Shown here: in pieces, positions 17,028 through 25,398 of the stretch | Layout: each line of letters starts with the position of its first letter | How positions within the stretch are numbered: position 1 is the first letter of the stretch | Assembly (NCBI GenBank): GCA_946415475.1 | Contig: CAMKSQ010000007.1 | Location: 1 to 64,000, forward strand | From: an uncultured Bacteroidales bacterium | GTDB lineage: Bacteria; Bacteroidota; Bacteroidia; Bacteroidales; UBA932 | DNA: 64,000 nt | Direction: 5' to 3' | Made by a program: the position numbers and the translations under genes | Notes under the pieces: generated by a model | The model's database searches: none | What the model was told of the DNA's origin: nothing | Seen by the model: only the letters and a program-made list of their open reading frames with translations

Positions 17028-17339
17028 ATGGACTTGCAATCTATCATCGAGAATGGCAGCGCCAGCGTGACCATTCAAATCACGGCAAAGGACCTCAAGG
17101 ACTTTGCCACCCATCTTTTCGAAGCCGCCGTCAGAAAAGCCAAGGCCGATCAAGCATCGGCCGACGGTGACGAATACTTGAGCAAAGCCGAAGTGATGGA
17201 ACTCTTCGGCGTATGTGACACCACCCTTTGGCATTGGAGCAATTCACATTATCTCAAACCCGTAAAGGCCGGGCGGAAGATTCTCTACCGGAAACGGGAT
17301 GTCATGCGGATTCTAAGCGCAAAGGAGGACAGGTTATGA
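17028..17339 (+). CDS. Excisionase-like helix-turn-helix protein
   Basis: A 103-residue protein. The C-terminal half is a MerR/excisionase-type HTH_17 domain: LSKAEVMELFGVCDTTLWHW, followed by PVKAGRKILYRKRDVMRIL, the usual turn, wing and last helix. The N-terminal half is helical and charged and may mediate oligomers. Proteins of this form in Bacteroidota elements act as recombination directionality factors or as regulators of excision and mobilisation genes. It starts a translationally coupled run of three genes: its stop overlaps the next start as ATGA. Confidence 0.82.
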   Translation: MDLQSIIENGSASVTIQITAKDLKDFATHLFEAAVRKAKADQASADGDEYLSKAEVMELFGVCDTTLWHWSNSHYLKPVKAGRKILYRKRDVMRILSAKEDRL

Positions 17340-17884
17340 GACAGATACGCAGAAATGAGGGTATGCCTTATTACACGCTTGCAAAGACGACCATCCTCTC
17401 CAAAAGTCTGTCCTTGAAAGCCAAGGCACTTTTGACCATTCTTTTGAATCTTCCGGAAGGTTGGCATTTTACTGTGGCGGGTATTCTGTCTTTCCTCCAG
17501 GAGGGACGAGAAGCCGTGATGTCGGCCATCAGGGAACTTGAAGTAGCGGGATTCCTAACCAAAACACCGGTGCGGGATGCCAAAGGCCGAATCTTGGGAT
17601 CGGACTATGTCGTCAGGGAAGTCATTTCGGTTACGCCGAAGTCGGAAACGCCTGCTACGGAAGACCCGTTGCCGGAAGTCCCGGAAGCGGCGGGCGCCGG
17701 GCAACATAAAACAAAAGAAAAGAAAACAAAGAAACAATGGACCAATGAAGATATTTGCTCTTGCTTTGAAAAGATACATCAGGAGACGGTCGATTTCAAG
17801 CCAAAAAGAGTGGGAACCAGCGTCATCGCCCGAAATGAAGCCGTCAAGCAGGCGCTGAAAATGGAAGGAGGTGTTGGAGAATGA
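17336..17884 (+). CDS. Helix-turn-helix replication/mobilisation-type protein
   Basis: Start taken at ATG 17336 (182 residues, MRQIRRNEGM), which overlaps the upstream stop (ATGA); the frame remains open upstream but that part shadows the excisionase-like gene. Residues about 10-85 form a winged helix (SLSLKAKALLTILLNLPEGW, then AVMSAIRELEVAGFLTK), the type found in plasmid and phage replication initiators and DnaD-like proteins. The rest is Pro/Lys-rich and low complexity, followed by a short helical end. It is followed by another ATGA-coupled gene. Role in replication or transfer control of the element is inferred. Confidence 0.72.
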   Translation: MRQIRRNEGMPYYTLAKTTILSKSLSLKAKALLTILLNLPEGWHFTVAGILSFLQEGREAVMSAIRELEVAGFLTKTPVRDAKGRILGSDYVVREVISVTPKSETPATEDPLPEVPEAAGAGQHKTKEKKTKKQWTNEDICSCFEKIHQETVDFKPKRVGTSVIARNEAVKQALKMEGGVGE

Positions 17885-18513
17885 CTGTCAGTGCAATCCT
17901 CAAGGCCCGGAGCAGCCGCCCCATCGCCCTCATCCCGTTTGAAGAGATGAGGAATCATCTGGCCGATATTGTCATCGATGAAGCCTTTTCCCTTCGATGC
18001 GAAGTGGCGGATCCCAAAATTGTCGATGCTATTGTCAACCTGATGTTGTCAGAGTTGTATACCACCTATGATTCCTGGTGCGTAGATGAAATCCGCATTG
18101 CTGTTCGTGCCGGCGTCTGCGCCCAATTGGGGCCGATGTATAAACTGTCACCTGCGGAGTTCATCCGCATCATGGAAATCTATCACCATAGCCCGATGCG
18201 GCTGGAAGCCCTCAGGCGGCTTCGTCGTGAACAAGAAAAGCCGAAGCCGGAAGACCCGGAGACGGTGGAGCGGAAGAATCGAGAGACGCTTGCCAAAGTG
18301 GCGCAGAATTGCTACGCCGATGTCAAGAACTACGGGCGCATCACCTACTATAGTGACCAGACTCTTTCTCTGGTCTTTGACTTTCTTCTCTCGGCCGAAA
18401 TTGTAAACGCCGGCACCGATAACCCTGGTGTTGCTATACGGCAACAGCTGGAAGAAGTATTCCAGGAGATGGTGGCAGCAGGCAAACTGCTTACAGTACC
18501 TATAGATTTGTAG
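17881..18513 (+). CDS. Element-encoded protein of unknown function
   Basis: A 210-residue mostly helical protein. It starts at the ATG overlapping the preceding stop (17881-17884). No transmembrane segment or signal peptide is seen. The central part is highly charged (RRLRREQEKPKPEDPETVERK), suggesting a coiled or flexible linker between two helical domains. I recognise no motif. Its position between an HTH protein and the MobC-like gene suggests an element maintenance or transfer function. The stop is followed by a 160-nt non-coding stretch holding inverted repeats. Confidence 0.65.
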   Translation: MTVSAILKARSSRPIALIPFEEMRNHLADIVIDEAFSLRCEVADPKIVDAIVNLMLSELYTTYDSWCVDEIRIAVRAGVCAQLGPMYKLSPAEFIRIMEIYHHSPMRLEALRRLRREQEKPKPEDPETVERKNRETLAKVAQNCYADVKNYGRITYYSDQTLSLVFDFLLSAEIVNAGTDNPGVAIRQQLEEVFQEMVAAGKLLTVPIDL

Positions 18514-18595
18514 ATTAATAGACTTGTAGATTTATAGAATACCAGAGTACGAGAAAAATTAGTGATACGCCGGTGAAAAAGGAATTGCAAGATGT

Positions 18596-18629
18596 GCGTT
18601 TGTGATACAAACGCGGGCCCTGGCGGGCC
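18596..18629. other. Candidate oriT-like inverted repeats upstream of mobC
   Basis: A perfect 8-bp inverted repeat with a 3-nt loop (GCGTTTGT GAT ACAAACGC, 18596-18614) is followed directly by a second stem (GGCCC / GGGCC, 18616-18629). They lie about 47 nt upstream of the mobC start, the usual place for an origin of transfer recognised by a relaxase and MobC. The second stem with its TTTT tail may instead be a terminator. Confidence 0.4.
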
Positions 18630-18675
18630 TTTTCTACGCCTTCGGCGGACAAAAGAAGATGAAAAAGAAAAAGCC

Positions 18676-19104
18676 ATGAAAGCAAAAAAGACAAAGATGA
18701 TAAGCCTTCGAATGACGGAGGAACAGTACGACAAAATGATGGAGTTGATGCAAATAGACGGCTATCATTCCAGGTCCCGTTTCATCATCAATACGGTGCT
18801 GAACCGTGGCGGGAAACGAATGGTTTTCAAGGGAACCGACGGCGAACTTATGCAGCTCCGCAAGTGGTTGATTACCATTTACAGGGAAATGCACAGGGCC
18901 GGTACAAATCTGAATCAAGTGGCCAAAGCCATCAATGCGATAAAGTACCGCTTTAAGCTGGGATTTGAAGGTGAGGAGGAGTATCGCCAGGCGGTGTATA
19001 TGACGGGCTATGCCGCCGAAAAACTCTCCTGGCGCTCGAAGGACGTGCACGAGGTGGCCATGAAGATACTGTGCGAGTATTTGCCGGATGATGAAGAGGA
19101 ATGA
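18676..19104 (+). CDS. mobC: MobC-like relaxosome accessory protein (ribbon-helix-helix)
   Basis: Start chosen at ATG 18676 (142 residues). The first residues MISLRMTEEQYDKMMELM are the RHH strand and helix, and HSRSRFIINTVL the second helix. The segment LITIYREMHRAGTNLNQVAKAIN is the signature of the MobC relaxosome family, which binds oriT next to the relaxase and extends strand opening. The normal partner relaxase should follow; here the stop codon overlaps an ATG (ATGA) but that frame ends after 34 codons. It is therefore either an orphan or works with a relaxase from another element. Confidence 0.85.
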   Translation: MKAKKTKMISLRMTEEQYDKMMELMQIDGYHSRSRFIINTVLNRGGKRMVFKGTDGELMQLRKWLITIYREMHRAGTNLNQVAKAINAIKYRFKLGFEGEEEYRQAVYMTGYAAEKLSWRSKDVHEVAMKILCEYLPDDEEE

Positions 19105-19205
19105 TTTCTGTGTCACCTAAAATCTTCCGTGGGGAAGTGTTCATTCGTTTCCTGTTATTTTTTGTGAGATGGCAAAAAAATTGTAACTTTGTAGAGCGTT
19201 TGTAG
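19101..19205 (+). pseudogene. Short stub translationally coupled to mobC, possible relaxase remnant
   Basis: The ATG at 19101 overlaps the mobC stop (ATGA), the same coupling used between the preceding genes. The frame (34 residues) starts MISVSPKIFRG and then runs into hydrophobic sequence that includes the promoter of the next operon, so it cannot be a full gene. A relaxase is the gene normally coupled downstream of mobC. I read this as a relaxase 5' end cut off by a deletion or by insertion of the fimbrial cargo, but the remnant is too short to prove identity. Confidence 0.35.
19161..19191 (+). promoter_or_regulatory. Promoter of the element-borne fimbrial operon
   Basis: TTTG at 19161-19164, 19-nt spacer, and TAACTTTG at 19184-19191, a perfect Bacteroidota consensus. 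The leader to the ATG at 19373 is about 175 nt and contains a run of eight G (19257-19264) and a terminator-like hairpin. Confidence 0.75.
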
Positions 19206-19303
19206 TGAAGACCTGCCCGTCATATTCCATAGTTACGGTGACCCGCTCCGAATTCTGGGGGGGGTATAAGGCGTCCTCAATCAACCATTTACACAACCAA
19301 ACC

Positions 19304-19335
19304 AAGCGGACTTCGCATGAAGGGCCGCTTTTTTT
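19304..19335 (+). terminator. Terminator-like hairpin in the leader of the fimbrial operon (possible attenuator)
   Basis: AAGCGG (19304-19309) pairs with CCGCTT (19325-19330) and CTTC with GAAG inside, followed by a run of seven T. It lies between the promoter and the first gene, so it must be read through for the operon to be expressed. Confidence 0.65.
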
Positions 19336-19372
19336 CGTGTATCCGGGAAGGAATCTAATTTTTCTATCATTT

Positions 19373-20659
19373 ATGAAAAAACATAGTATAATCACACTTC
19401 TGATGGTGATGGTGTTCATGGCCATAGGAGTACAGACCGCTTCTGCCCAGCATGTCACCAAAGACAGTCAACCAAGCTGGTACGTGGGTCTGGGCGGCGG
19501 CACGTCCTTTGGGCAGGCCACCTTCTCCAGCATCACAGAAGCCGGCGTGCGCAGCTGGGGCCTGCAAGGCGGGCTCTTCGGCGGGTACAAGTTCAGCCGT
19601 CTCTTCTCCCTGGAAGCCGGCTTCCAGTACGGCCAGCAAAAGCAGTACAACCTGACCTGCTGCCCTTACTGGCTCGCTACGGACGGCACATGGAAAGCCA
19701 CGCAGGTCCTGGACAAGGACGGTTGGTACTTCGATGACCTCACGGTACCCACCCGCTGGCTCAAGATTGCCCTCCAGGCCAACTTCAACCTGCTCTCGTT
19801 CATCAAAGGCAACAATCACTGGTTCCTGGACCTGTCCCCGCAAATCTCTGCGGTGAACACCAAGTCCAGCTGGCAGGGCAACCTTTCCCATGGCCAGGGC
19901 TATCATGAGGAGGTGCAGGCGGCCAACTGGCACCTAGGCCTTGGCGGCCAACTGGGCTTTGCCTATGCCTTCAACGACCTGGTGAAGCTGGGCCTCTACG
20001 GCGGCGTTACCGCCCTCACCGGCAAGCGCTTTGATATGATTCCCAACAAGGTGCACAAGACCAACCTTATCTGGGATGCGGGCCTTAAGCTCACGTTCTC
20101 CTTCGGGAAGAACAAGAAGAAGGAAGCTGCCGCCCTTGCCGCCGCGGAGGCTGCCGCTGCTGCGGAAGCCGCGCGTTTAGCCGCGGAACAGGCCGCCAAG
20201 GAAAAGGCCGCCCGTGAGGCTGCCCAGAAAGCGGCGCAGGAGAAGGCCGCCCGGGAAGCCGCCGCCAAGGCCGCCCAGGAAAAGGCCGCCCGCGAAGCTG
20301 CGGAAGCTGCTGCCGCCGCGGAGGCCGCCAAGTACTATCACGGCACGTTCGAGAACGTCTATTTTGCCGACAACAGCATCAAGCTGGGCCCGGAAACCGC
20401 CAAGCTGGACGAGGTCGCCCGCCTGCTGGAGCAGTACCCCAATACGGTAATCTCCCTGTATGGCTATGCCTCCAAGACCGGCACGGCAGAGTACAACCAG
20501 CGAATCACCGAGAGGCGCGTGGAAAAAGTGAAATCCTACCTGATGGACAAGGGCATTGACGGCGAGCGCATCCACCCCATCGTGGGCAAGGGCGTGGACC
20601 ATAACGCCAAATGGAACAAGGATGCCCGCCGCGTGGAAATTGTCGTCGCAGAAAAGTAA
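19373..20659 (+). CDS. OmpA-family outer-membrane protein with Ala-rich helical linker
   Basis: Start set at ATG 19373 (428 residues, MKKHSIITLL), the first Met followed by a signal peptide (cleaved near ASAQ). Residues about 30-245 form a beta-barrel-like domain with alternating aromatic strands. Residues about 250-320 are an Ala/Glu/Lys-rich alpha-helical stretch of the TolA type (AAREAAQKAAQEKAAREA), which could span the periplasm. Residues about 325-428 are the OmpA peptidoglycan-binding domain (VYFADNSIKLGPETAKLDEV, GYASKTGTAEYNQRITERR, VEIVVAEK). OmpA-like or DUF3575 proteins head many Bacteroidota fimbrial operons, as here, where four lipoproteins follow. It probably anchors the surface structure to peptidoglycan. 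Confidence 0.88.
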   Translation: MKKHSIITLLMVMVFMAIGVQTASAQHVTKDSQPSWYVGLGGGTSFGQATFSSITEAGVRSWGLQGGLFGGYKFSRLFSLEAGFQYGQQKQYNLTCCPYWLATDGTWKATQVLDKDGWYFDDLTVPTRWLKIALQANFNLLSFIKGNNHWFLDLSPQISAVNTKSSWQGNLSHGQGYHEEVQAANWHLGLGGQLGFAYAFNDLVKLGLYGGVTALTGKRFDMIPNKVHKTNLIWDAGLKLTFSFGKNKKKEAAALAAAEAAAAAEAARLAAEQAAKEKAAREAAQKAAQEKAAREAAAKAAQEKAAREAAEAAAAAEAAKYYHGTFENVYFADNSIKLGPETAKLDEVARLLEQYPNTVISLYGYASKTGTAEYNQRITERRVEKVKSYLMDKGIDGERIHPIVGKGVDHNAKWNKDARRVEIVVAEK

Positions 20660-20666
20660 ACGCATT

Positions 20667-21614
20667 ATGAAACAGACCTACCTACTTTTGATGGCGGCAG
20701 CCGCGCTCACCCTGGGCGCCTGCCAGCACAAGACCCACTTTCCGGAAGACATGCCGCAGGACGAGCAGACGGACAAGTATCCCGCTCCCGACGGCCAGGG
20801 CTTCCTGGGCAACGACCTGGCATGGGACGACATTGCCGATGTCAAGAGCGACATCACCCACCTGAAGTACACGGTGACAGGCTCCAATGGCGTCAAGGAA
20901 GTCCATGAGTTCAACACCCCCGCGGAGGCCAGTGAATGGATGATCCCGCTTCCGGTTGGGGAGTACGACGTGTTGGTTGCGGCCAATATGGACAAGGCCA
21001 ACGGCTTTGAGCTCGGGGAGACCGTTCCCACCAAGGCCGGCCACACGCTCCCGGCCACCTACACCCGGCTCACCGATGCCTCCTCCAACCCCAAGCAGGC
21101 CTGGAACGGCATTGCCCATGTGAAGGTGGAAAACAACAAGTTGGCCACGGTTCACCTGGACCTGGACCGCCTGCTGGCCCTGTTCACCCTCAAGCTCACC
21201 AACGTTCCGGAAGGGACCACCATTGAGGTGAGCATGCGCAACGCCGCCAGCTACGTCACGCTCACCACCGAGCGCACGGCGGGCCACTGGGGCGAACCCA
21301 GCACGGCCACCAGCGACGACATCACCCTGGGCCAGCTCAACGCCGCCAACGCCTTGTCGGCCATCGACGAGTTCAAGGTATTCCCCACGGCCGCCGGTGA
21401 GCAGAAGACCATCATTTTCTTCCATATCCAGACCAGGGAGGGCCTTCAACTGGACTACAAGGCCGTAGCCCCCAAGATGGAAAACGGCAAAAAGTACGTG
21501 CTGGACATGGACTTCAGGAAACTGAGCCCGTACATGCTCATTACCGCCATGTCCATCAACGACTGGACGGATGGCTGGGCCATCAGCGGCGAAATCCTCA
21601 ATCCTTCCAATTGA
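20667..21614 (+). CDS. FimB/Mfa2-like or DUF5119-like lipoprotein, pilus anchor
   Basis: Start at ATG 20667, 7 nt after the OmpA-like stop (315 residues). Signal peptide with lipobox (LTLGAC, Cys about residue 18). The body is two beta-sandwich lobes, with FTLKLTNVPEGTTIEVSM marking the second, and ends in the SINDWTDGWAISGEI pattern that closes fimbrillin-like C-terminal domains. In Bacteroidota pilus operons the gene between the OmpA-like and fimbrillin genes encodes the base or anchor protein, which I infer here. The subunit polarity is not testable from sequence. Confidence 0.75.
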   Translation: MKQTYLLLMAAAALTLGACQHKTHFPEDMPQDEQTDKYPAPDGQGFLGNDLAWDDIADVKSDITHLKYTVTGSNGVKEVHEFNTPAEASEWMIPLPVGEYDVLVAANMDKANGFELGETVPTKAGHTLPATYTRLTDASSNPKQAWNGIAHVKVENNKLATVHLDLDRLLALFTLKLTNVPEGTTIEVSMRNAASYVTLTTERTAGHWGEPSTATSDDITLGQLNAANALSAIDEFKVFPTAAGEQKTIIFFHIQTREGLQLDYKAVAPKMENGKKYVLDMDFRKLSPYMLITAMSINDWTDGWAISGEILNPSN

Positions 21615-21630
21615 CAATCAAATAAAACAA

Positions 21631-22536
21631 ATGTATAAAAAGATGAAAGCAACAAGAATCATCCCCTTTGCGGCTCTGATGATGGCCAGCGTAGCGTGCA
21701 GCAGAGAAGGCGCCGTTTCCGCGGACCAAGGAGCTGCCAAGAACATCACCATCGAGGCCTGCATCGGCGCCATGACCCGCGCCACGACGACGGGCAACAC
21801 CGACGTGTTCGACACCGGTGACGGTGTATCCGTTTACGCCTGGACAGGCTCGGCCACGGCGGTTCCCGCCGACCTGGTGGTAGACGGCGTCGTCAACACC
21901 CTCGGTACCGACGGCAAGTGGACACCCGCCACGCCCATGCTCTGGGCCGACATGGTGACACCCCACTACTTCCTCGGTATCTATCCGGCACGTACGGTCA
22001 CTGACTTCACTGCCGACCCCTACACGGTGGACAATACCAACTATGAGCAGAGCGATCTGCTCGTGGCCCGCCAGACGAGCGGACTCACTGCCACGCAGAA
22101 CCCCGTCTCGCTGACCTTCGACCACGCTATGGCGAAGCTCTACGTCAACGCGAACTTCCGCAACCAGTGGGATGCTGCCCCCGAGGTGGCTTCCTGTGAG
22201 GCTACGGCTGCCAAGACCTGCACCATCGACTATCTGGCTAAGACCTACGCTGCCGGTGAGCAGGCTGCCGTTGCCCTTGTTGCCAAAGATGCTGCCGAGG
22301 GCTATGCCCGCAGTTTCAGCGGCCTGATGATTCCGCAGACAGGCTTCCGCACCGTCACGCTCACCATCGGTGGCCAGGCCTACGTCTATACCCACACGGA
22401 GGACATCCCCCTGGAGGCCGGCAAGTACACCACGCTGAACCTCATCGTGGGCCGCAACAAGATTGAAATCGGCTCCGTCAGCATCAACGACTGGACCGAA
22501 GGCACCGCCCTGAGCGGTGGACAAGCACTGCAATAA
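21631..22536 (+). CDS. Fimbrillin-family lipoprotein
   Basis: Start at ATG 21631 (301 residues); ATG 21643 is an alternative giving MKATRIIPF. Lipobox MASVAC. The N-terminal region has the basic processing-site form of FimA/Mfa-type pilins (GAMTRATTTGNTDVFDTGD). The middle contains SLTFDHAMAKLYV and the C-terminus YTTLNLIVGRNKIEIGSVS followed by INDWTEG, the standard fimbrillin family closing strands. After proteolysis such subunits polymerise by donor-strand exchange at the surface. It is third in the cargo operon, 17 nt after the anchor gene. Confidence 0.88.
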   Translation: MYKKMKATRIIPFAALMMASVACSREGAVSADQGAAKNITIEACIGAMTRATTTGNTDVFDTGDGVSVYAWTGSATAVPADLVVDGVVNTLGTDGKWTPATPMLWADMVTPHYFLGIYPARTVTDFTADPYTVDNTNYEQSDLLVARQTSGLTATQNPVSLTFDHAMAKLYVNANFRNQWDAAPEVASCEATAAKTCTIDYLAKTYAAGEQAAVALVAKDAAEGYARSFSGLMIPQTGFRTVTLTIGGQAYVYTHTEDIPLEAGKYTTLNLIVGRNKIEIGSVSINDWTEGTALSGGQALQ

Positions 22537-22560
22537 AAAATTCTTATTTCAATAATAGTT

Positions 22561-23577
22561 ATGAACAGTAAACATTTACTCCTTGCATCGGCCGCCATTC
22601 TTGCCCTTGCGGCATGCAACAAAACCGTGACGGAACCCGTCCAGTCGCAGTTCCCCGAGGACGGCGTGATGCGCTTCACCACCAACCTCGTTGACCCCAC
22701 CATCGCCACCACCCGCGCCAGCATCACTGGCAGCGACGTGAACCAGAACGGTCAGCAGTTCCAGGTGAAGATTGTCAACCCCACATCGGCCACCTACAGC
22801 TACTTCAATACCGTACAGTACGACGGCACTGAGTGGACGCCCGTGAACCGTATGCTCTGGCAGAACGACCAGCAGAGCATCACCGTGACCGCCGCCTACA
22901 AGCAGGACAAGACGTTCACCGACTATGAATTCATCGTCGGTGCCAACCTCACCGTGGCTGCCGACCAGAGCACCGAGGCCAAGCTGAAGCAGCAGGACCT
23001 GCTGACCATGCCGACTAAGACCATCGCCAACCCCTCTATCGAGGAGACGCTGATGCAGAACGGCAAGCTGGTCATCAACTTCTACCACGCCCTGACCAAA
23101 CTCGACGTGACGCTCGACCTGGCCAACGAGTTCTACAAGGTTGACCCGAAGCTGAACAAGGCCTCAGACATCACTGAGTTCACCATCAAGGGCACCAATG
23201 CCGGCTACCAGTTCAAGGCCATGGAGACTGCCAACGAGAACTACGGCACTGTGACCCCTGCCACCACCCCCGTTGCTGCCGACATCCTCGCTAACCAGTG
23301 CGCCTTTACCGCTGCCACCGATGCCGACATGCACAGCTATGCTACCTACGAGGCCATCGTAGTGCCGCAGCAGATTGCCGCCGGTGCCCTGACCGTCTCG
23401 TTCAAGATTGGCACGCGCTCGTTCTCATGGACCAACACCGAGGCCATCACCCTTGAGCAGGGCAAGCACTACACGCTGCCCCTCACCGTAGGCTATGACA
23501 CCACGACCCTCAATGCCCGCGCCTTCAGCGTCAGCTCATGGGAAGACCAGCCCGGCGACAACCTCGGCACTGAATAA
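22561..23577 (+). CDS. Fimbrillin-family lipoprotein
   Basis: A 338-residue lipoprotein with lipobox LALAAC (Cys about residue 20). A short mature N-terminus is followed by the TTRASITGSDV processing-like site. It keeps the family pattern LVINFYHALTKLDVTLDLA in the middle and HYTLPLTVGYDTTTLNARA then FSVSSWED at the end. Starts 24 nt after the preceding fimbrillin. Likely a pilus stalk or accessory subunit. Confidence 0.87.
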   Translation: MNSKHLLLASAAILALAACNKTVTEPVQSQFPEDGVMRFTTNLVDPTIATTRASITGSDVNQNGQQFQVKIVNPTSATYSYFNTVQYDGTEWTPVNRMLWQNDQQSITVTAAYKQDKTFTDYEFIVGANLTVAADQSTEAKLKQQDLLTMPTKTIANPSIEETLMQNGKLVINFYHALTKLDVTLDLANEFYKVDPKLNKASDITEFTIKGTNAGYQFKAMETANENYGTVTPATTPVAADILANQCAFTAATDADMHSYATYEAIVVPQQIAAGALTVSFKIGTRSFSWTNTEAITLEQGKHYTLPLTVGYDTTTLNARAFSVSSWEDQPGDNLGTE

Positions 23578-23590
23578 AAAAGACAGACCT

Positions 23591-25051
23591 ATGAAAACAA
23601 AATACACAGCCATTGCAGCCCTGACTCTCTTAGGAGCTTTCGCCAGCTGCCAGAAAGAAAATTTGCGCCCGGACAACGCCGTGAAGGTCTCCGTATCGGT
23701 TGGAGCGCTTACAAAGACCAACGCCATCGCCACCGACGACACGCAGCGCCAGTTCAACCAGGGCGACCAGATCGCCGTCAGCACCAACGACCAGGAGGCC
23801 GTCCTCTTCCAGTGCACGTCGACCGAGAACCAGACCTGGACTGAGGCAGTGACCAACAAGTTCCTCCTCTGGACACAGTCCACGCTCACCTTCTCGGCCT
23901 ACTATCCCGTGACCACCGGCACGTCGATGACCGCCTTCACCCTGCCCGCCGACCAGAGCAGCGAGGAGAAAATCGCCCTTGCCGACTACATGACCCGCCA
24001 GCAGGTGATCTCCCGTCCCGAGGGCGGCAGCGACATCCAGATGCAGCTGGAACGCAAGATGGCCCGCGTCATCGTACGCATCAGCGGCTTCGGCAGCCAG
24101 TACTTTGACGACCAGAAGACCGTCAGCAACGTCCGCATCTACAGCGAAGCCAGCGGCATTGCCGACGGCAATCCCACGGGCAGCAGCACCGAAATCCAGC
24201 CATACGCACAGGGCAACGGTGGTCAAGGCTCTACCTACACCGCCCTCGTAGTGCCTGGCTATGGTGACAGCGGCGCCCGCTTCATCCAGCTGAGCGACGG
24301 CGAAGGCAGCACCCTCATCGTGAAGGGCATCCCCGAACTGGAGACAGGCAACAGCTACACCTTCAACCTCGTAGTGGGTAAGAACAGAATTGAGGTGGCA
24401 AGCGTCACCGTCACCGACTGGACCACCGGCGAGACACTCAGCGGCGGACAGGCCGAGGAGCAGACAGGCGTGAAAGTCACCAGCATCACGCTCAACAAGA
24501 CCGCTACCACCATCTCGGCCGGCCAGACCGAGACGCTCAGCGTCAGCAGCGTGACACCCGATGACGCTACCGACCAGACCGTCACCTGGAGCAGCGACAA
24601 CGAGGCCGTCGCCACCGTCGATGCTGACGGCAAGGTGACCGCCGTAGCCTTAGGCACAGCCAACATCACTGCCACGGCCAACGACGGCAGCGGCGTGACG
24701 GCCACCTGCGTCGTTACGGTAAACAAAGTCGTCACCATCAACCAGAGCGATTGGGGGAGTGGTTATGTCAGAAGTTTCACAAAAGACGGTGTCACCGTCT
24801 CAGCACGCATGATTGACCCTGAGGACGGCAACCTCATGGACGGCGGAACATTCTCTACTACCCTCGGTAACTTCACAAAGATTGTTGTGACGGCCGCAGA
24901 TTGCTATGCTTCCGGCACGGGCTGGAGCGGTAACCACTCATCAAAGACCTGGGCGGGCACTCCTGCCTCCACAGTCTCTTTCAGCGGCGATTTTATGGGC
25001 ATGGGCATGTCCCAAACCACCATCGTCTGCACCATCGTGCCGGCGAACTGA
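23591..25051 (+). CDS. Fimbrillin-family lipoprotein fused to a Big_2 Ig-like domain, putative tip adhesin
   Basis: Start at ATG 23591 (486 residues), 14 nt after the previous stop. Lipobox GAFASC. Residues about 20-290 are a fimbrillin domain (QLERKMARVIVRISGFG; SYTFNLVVGKNRIEVASVT; VTDWTTG). Residues about 295-380 form a bacterial Ig-like Big_2 domain (VTSITLNKTATTISAGQTET, VTWSSDNEAVATVDADGKV). About 100 residues follow, with GDFMGMGMSQTTIVCTIVP at the end, which look like a small carbohydrate-binding or adhesive module. As the last gene of the operon and the only one with extra domains it is a good tip-adhesin candidate, by inference from operon order. Confidence 0.87.
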   Translation: MKTKYTAIAALTLLGAFASCQKENLRPDNAVKVSVSVGALTKTNAIATDDTQRQFNQGDQIAVSTNDQEAVLFQCTSTENQTWTEAVTNKFLLWTQSTLTFSAYYPVTTGTSMTAFTLPADQSSEEKIALADYMTRQQVISRPEGGSDIQMQLERKMARVIVRISGFGSQYFDDQKTVSNVRIYSEASGIADGNPTGSSTEIQPYAQGNGGQGSTYTALVVPGYGDSGARFIQLSDGEGSTLIVKGIPELETGNSYTFNLVVGKNRIEVASVTVTDWTTGETLSGGQAEEQTGVKVTSITLNKTATTISAGQTETLSVSSVTPDDATDQTVTWSSDNEAVATVDADGKVTAVALGTANITATANDGSGVTATCVVTVNKVVTINQSDWGSGYVRSFTKDGVTVSARMIDPEDGNLMDGGTFSTTLGNFTKIVVTAADCYASGTGWSGNHSSKTWAGTPASTVSFSGDFMGMGMSQTTIVCTIVPAN

Positions 25052-25235
25052 ACGCTCCCCGCTCGGGGTCTGTACCCCGCGTGAGGTAAATGATATCGTT
25101 CTTTGAACCAGTGACACCAATTCTTGCTGGGCACAATACCGTCTGTCGGCACAGACTGGTCAGGCGGTAAGGGCAAAGTCACAGTGTGATGTGGGAGTAA
25201 CCCTCACATCCCGTGACCATAGCAAGCACGACCAA
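25052..25235. other. Non-coding right end of the element
   Basis: About 180 nt after the last cargo gene with no convincing gene. It contains small inverted repeats (CCCCGCTCGGGG near 25057; GTCACAGTGTGATGTGGGAG... paired with CTCACATCCCGTGAC around 25180-25216). The latter could form a structured RNA or a protein-binding site near the recombination end. Confidence 0.4.
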
Positions 25236-25278
25236 GCCGTCCGAGAGTCCTCATGAGAAGGCTCCCGGGCGGCTTTTC
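25236..25278 (+). terminator. Terminator near the right end of the element
   Basis: A 12-bp stem with one G-T and one mismatch (GCCGTCCGAGAG / CTCCCGGGCGGC), 14-nt loop and TTTTCC. It would end transcription of the fimbrial operon before the tRNA-Leu, which is on the opposite strand. Confidence 0.65.
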
Positions 25279-25290
25279 CGTATCTTTACG

Positions 25291-25398
25291 TCATTGCTGC
25301 TTTGCCTTGACGAAGACACCTTCCATGCCCTGACGATAGTCGCCAGTGGCATAGAGCGGATTCTTCCCGATGTAGTAGCAAGATGACGGGGTAGACAT
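25291..25398 (-). CDS. Possible small protein or gene remnant at the right end
   Basis: A 35-codon frame starting inside the right arm-type repeat: MSTPSSCYYIGKNPLYATGD... ending VKAKQQ. The composition is protein-like, but no family is recognised and no promoter is evident. It could be the 3' remnant of a longer gene cut at the element end, or chance. Confidence 0.22.
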   Translation of the reverse strand: MSTPSSCYYIGKNPLYATGDYRQGMEGVFVKAKQQ

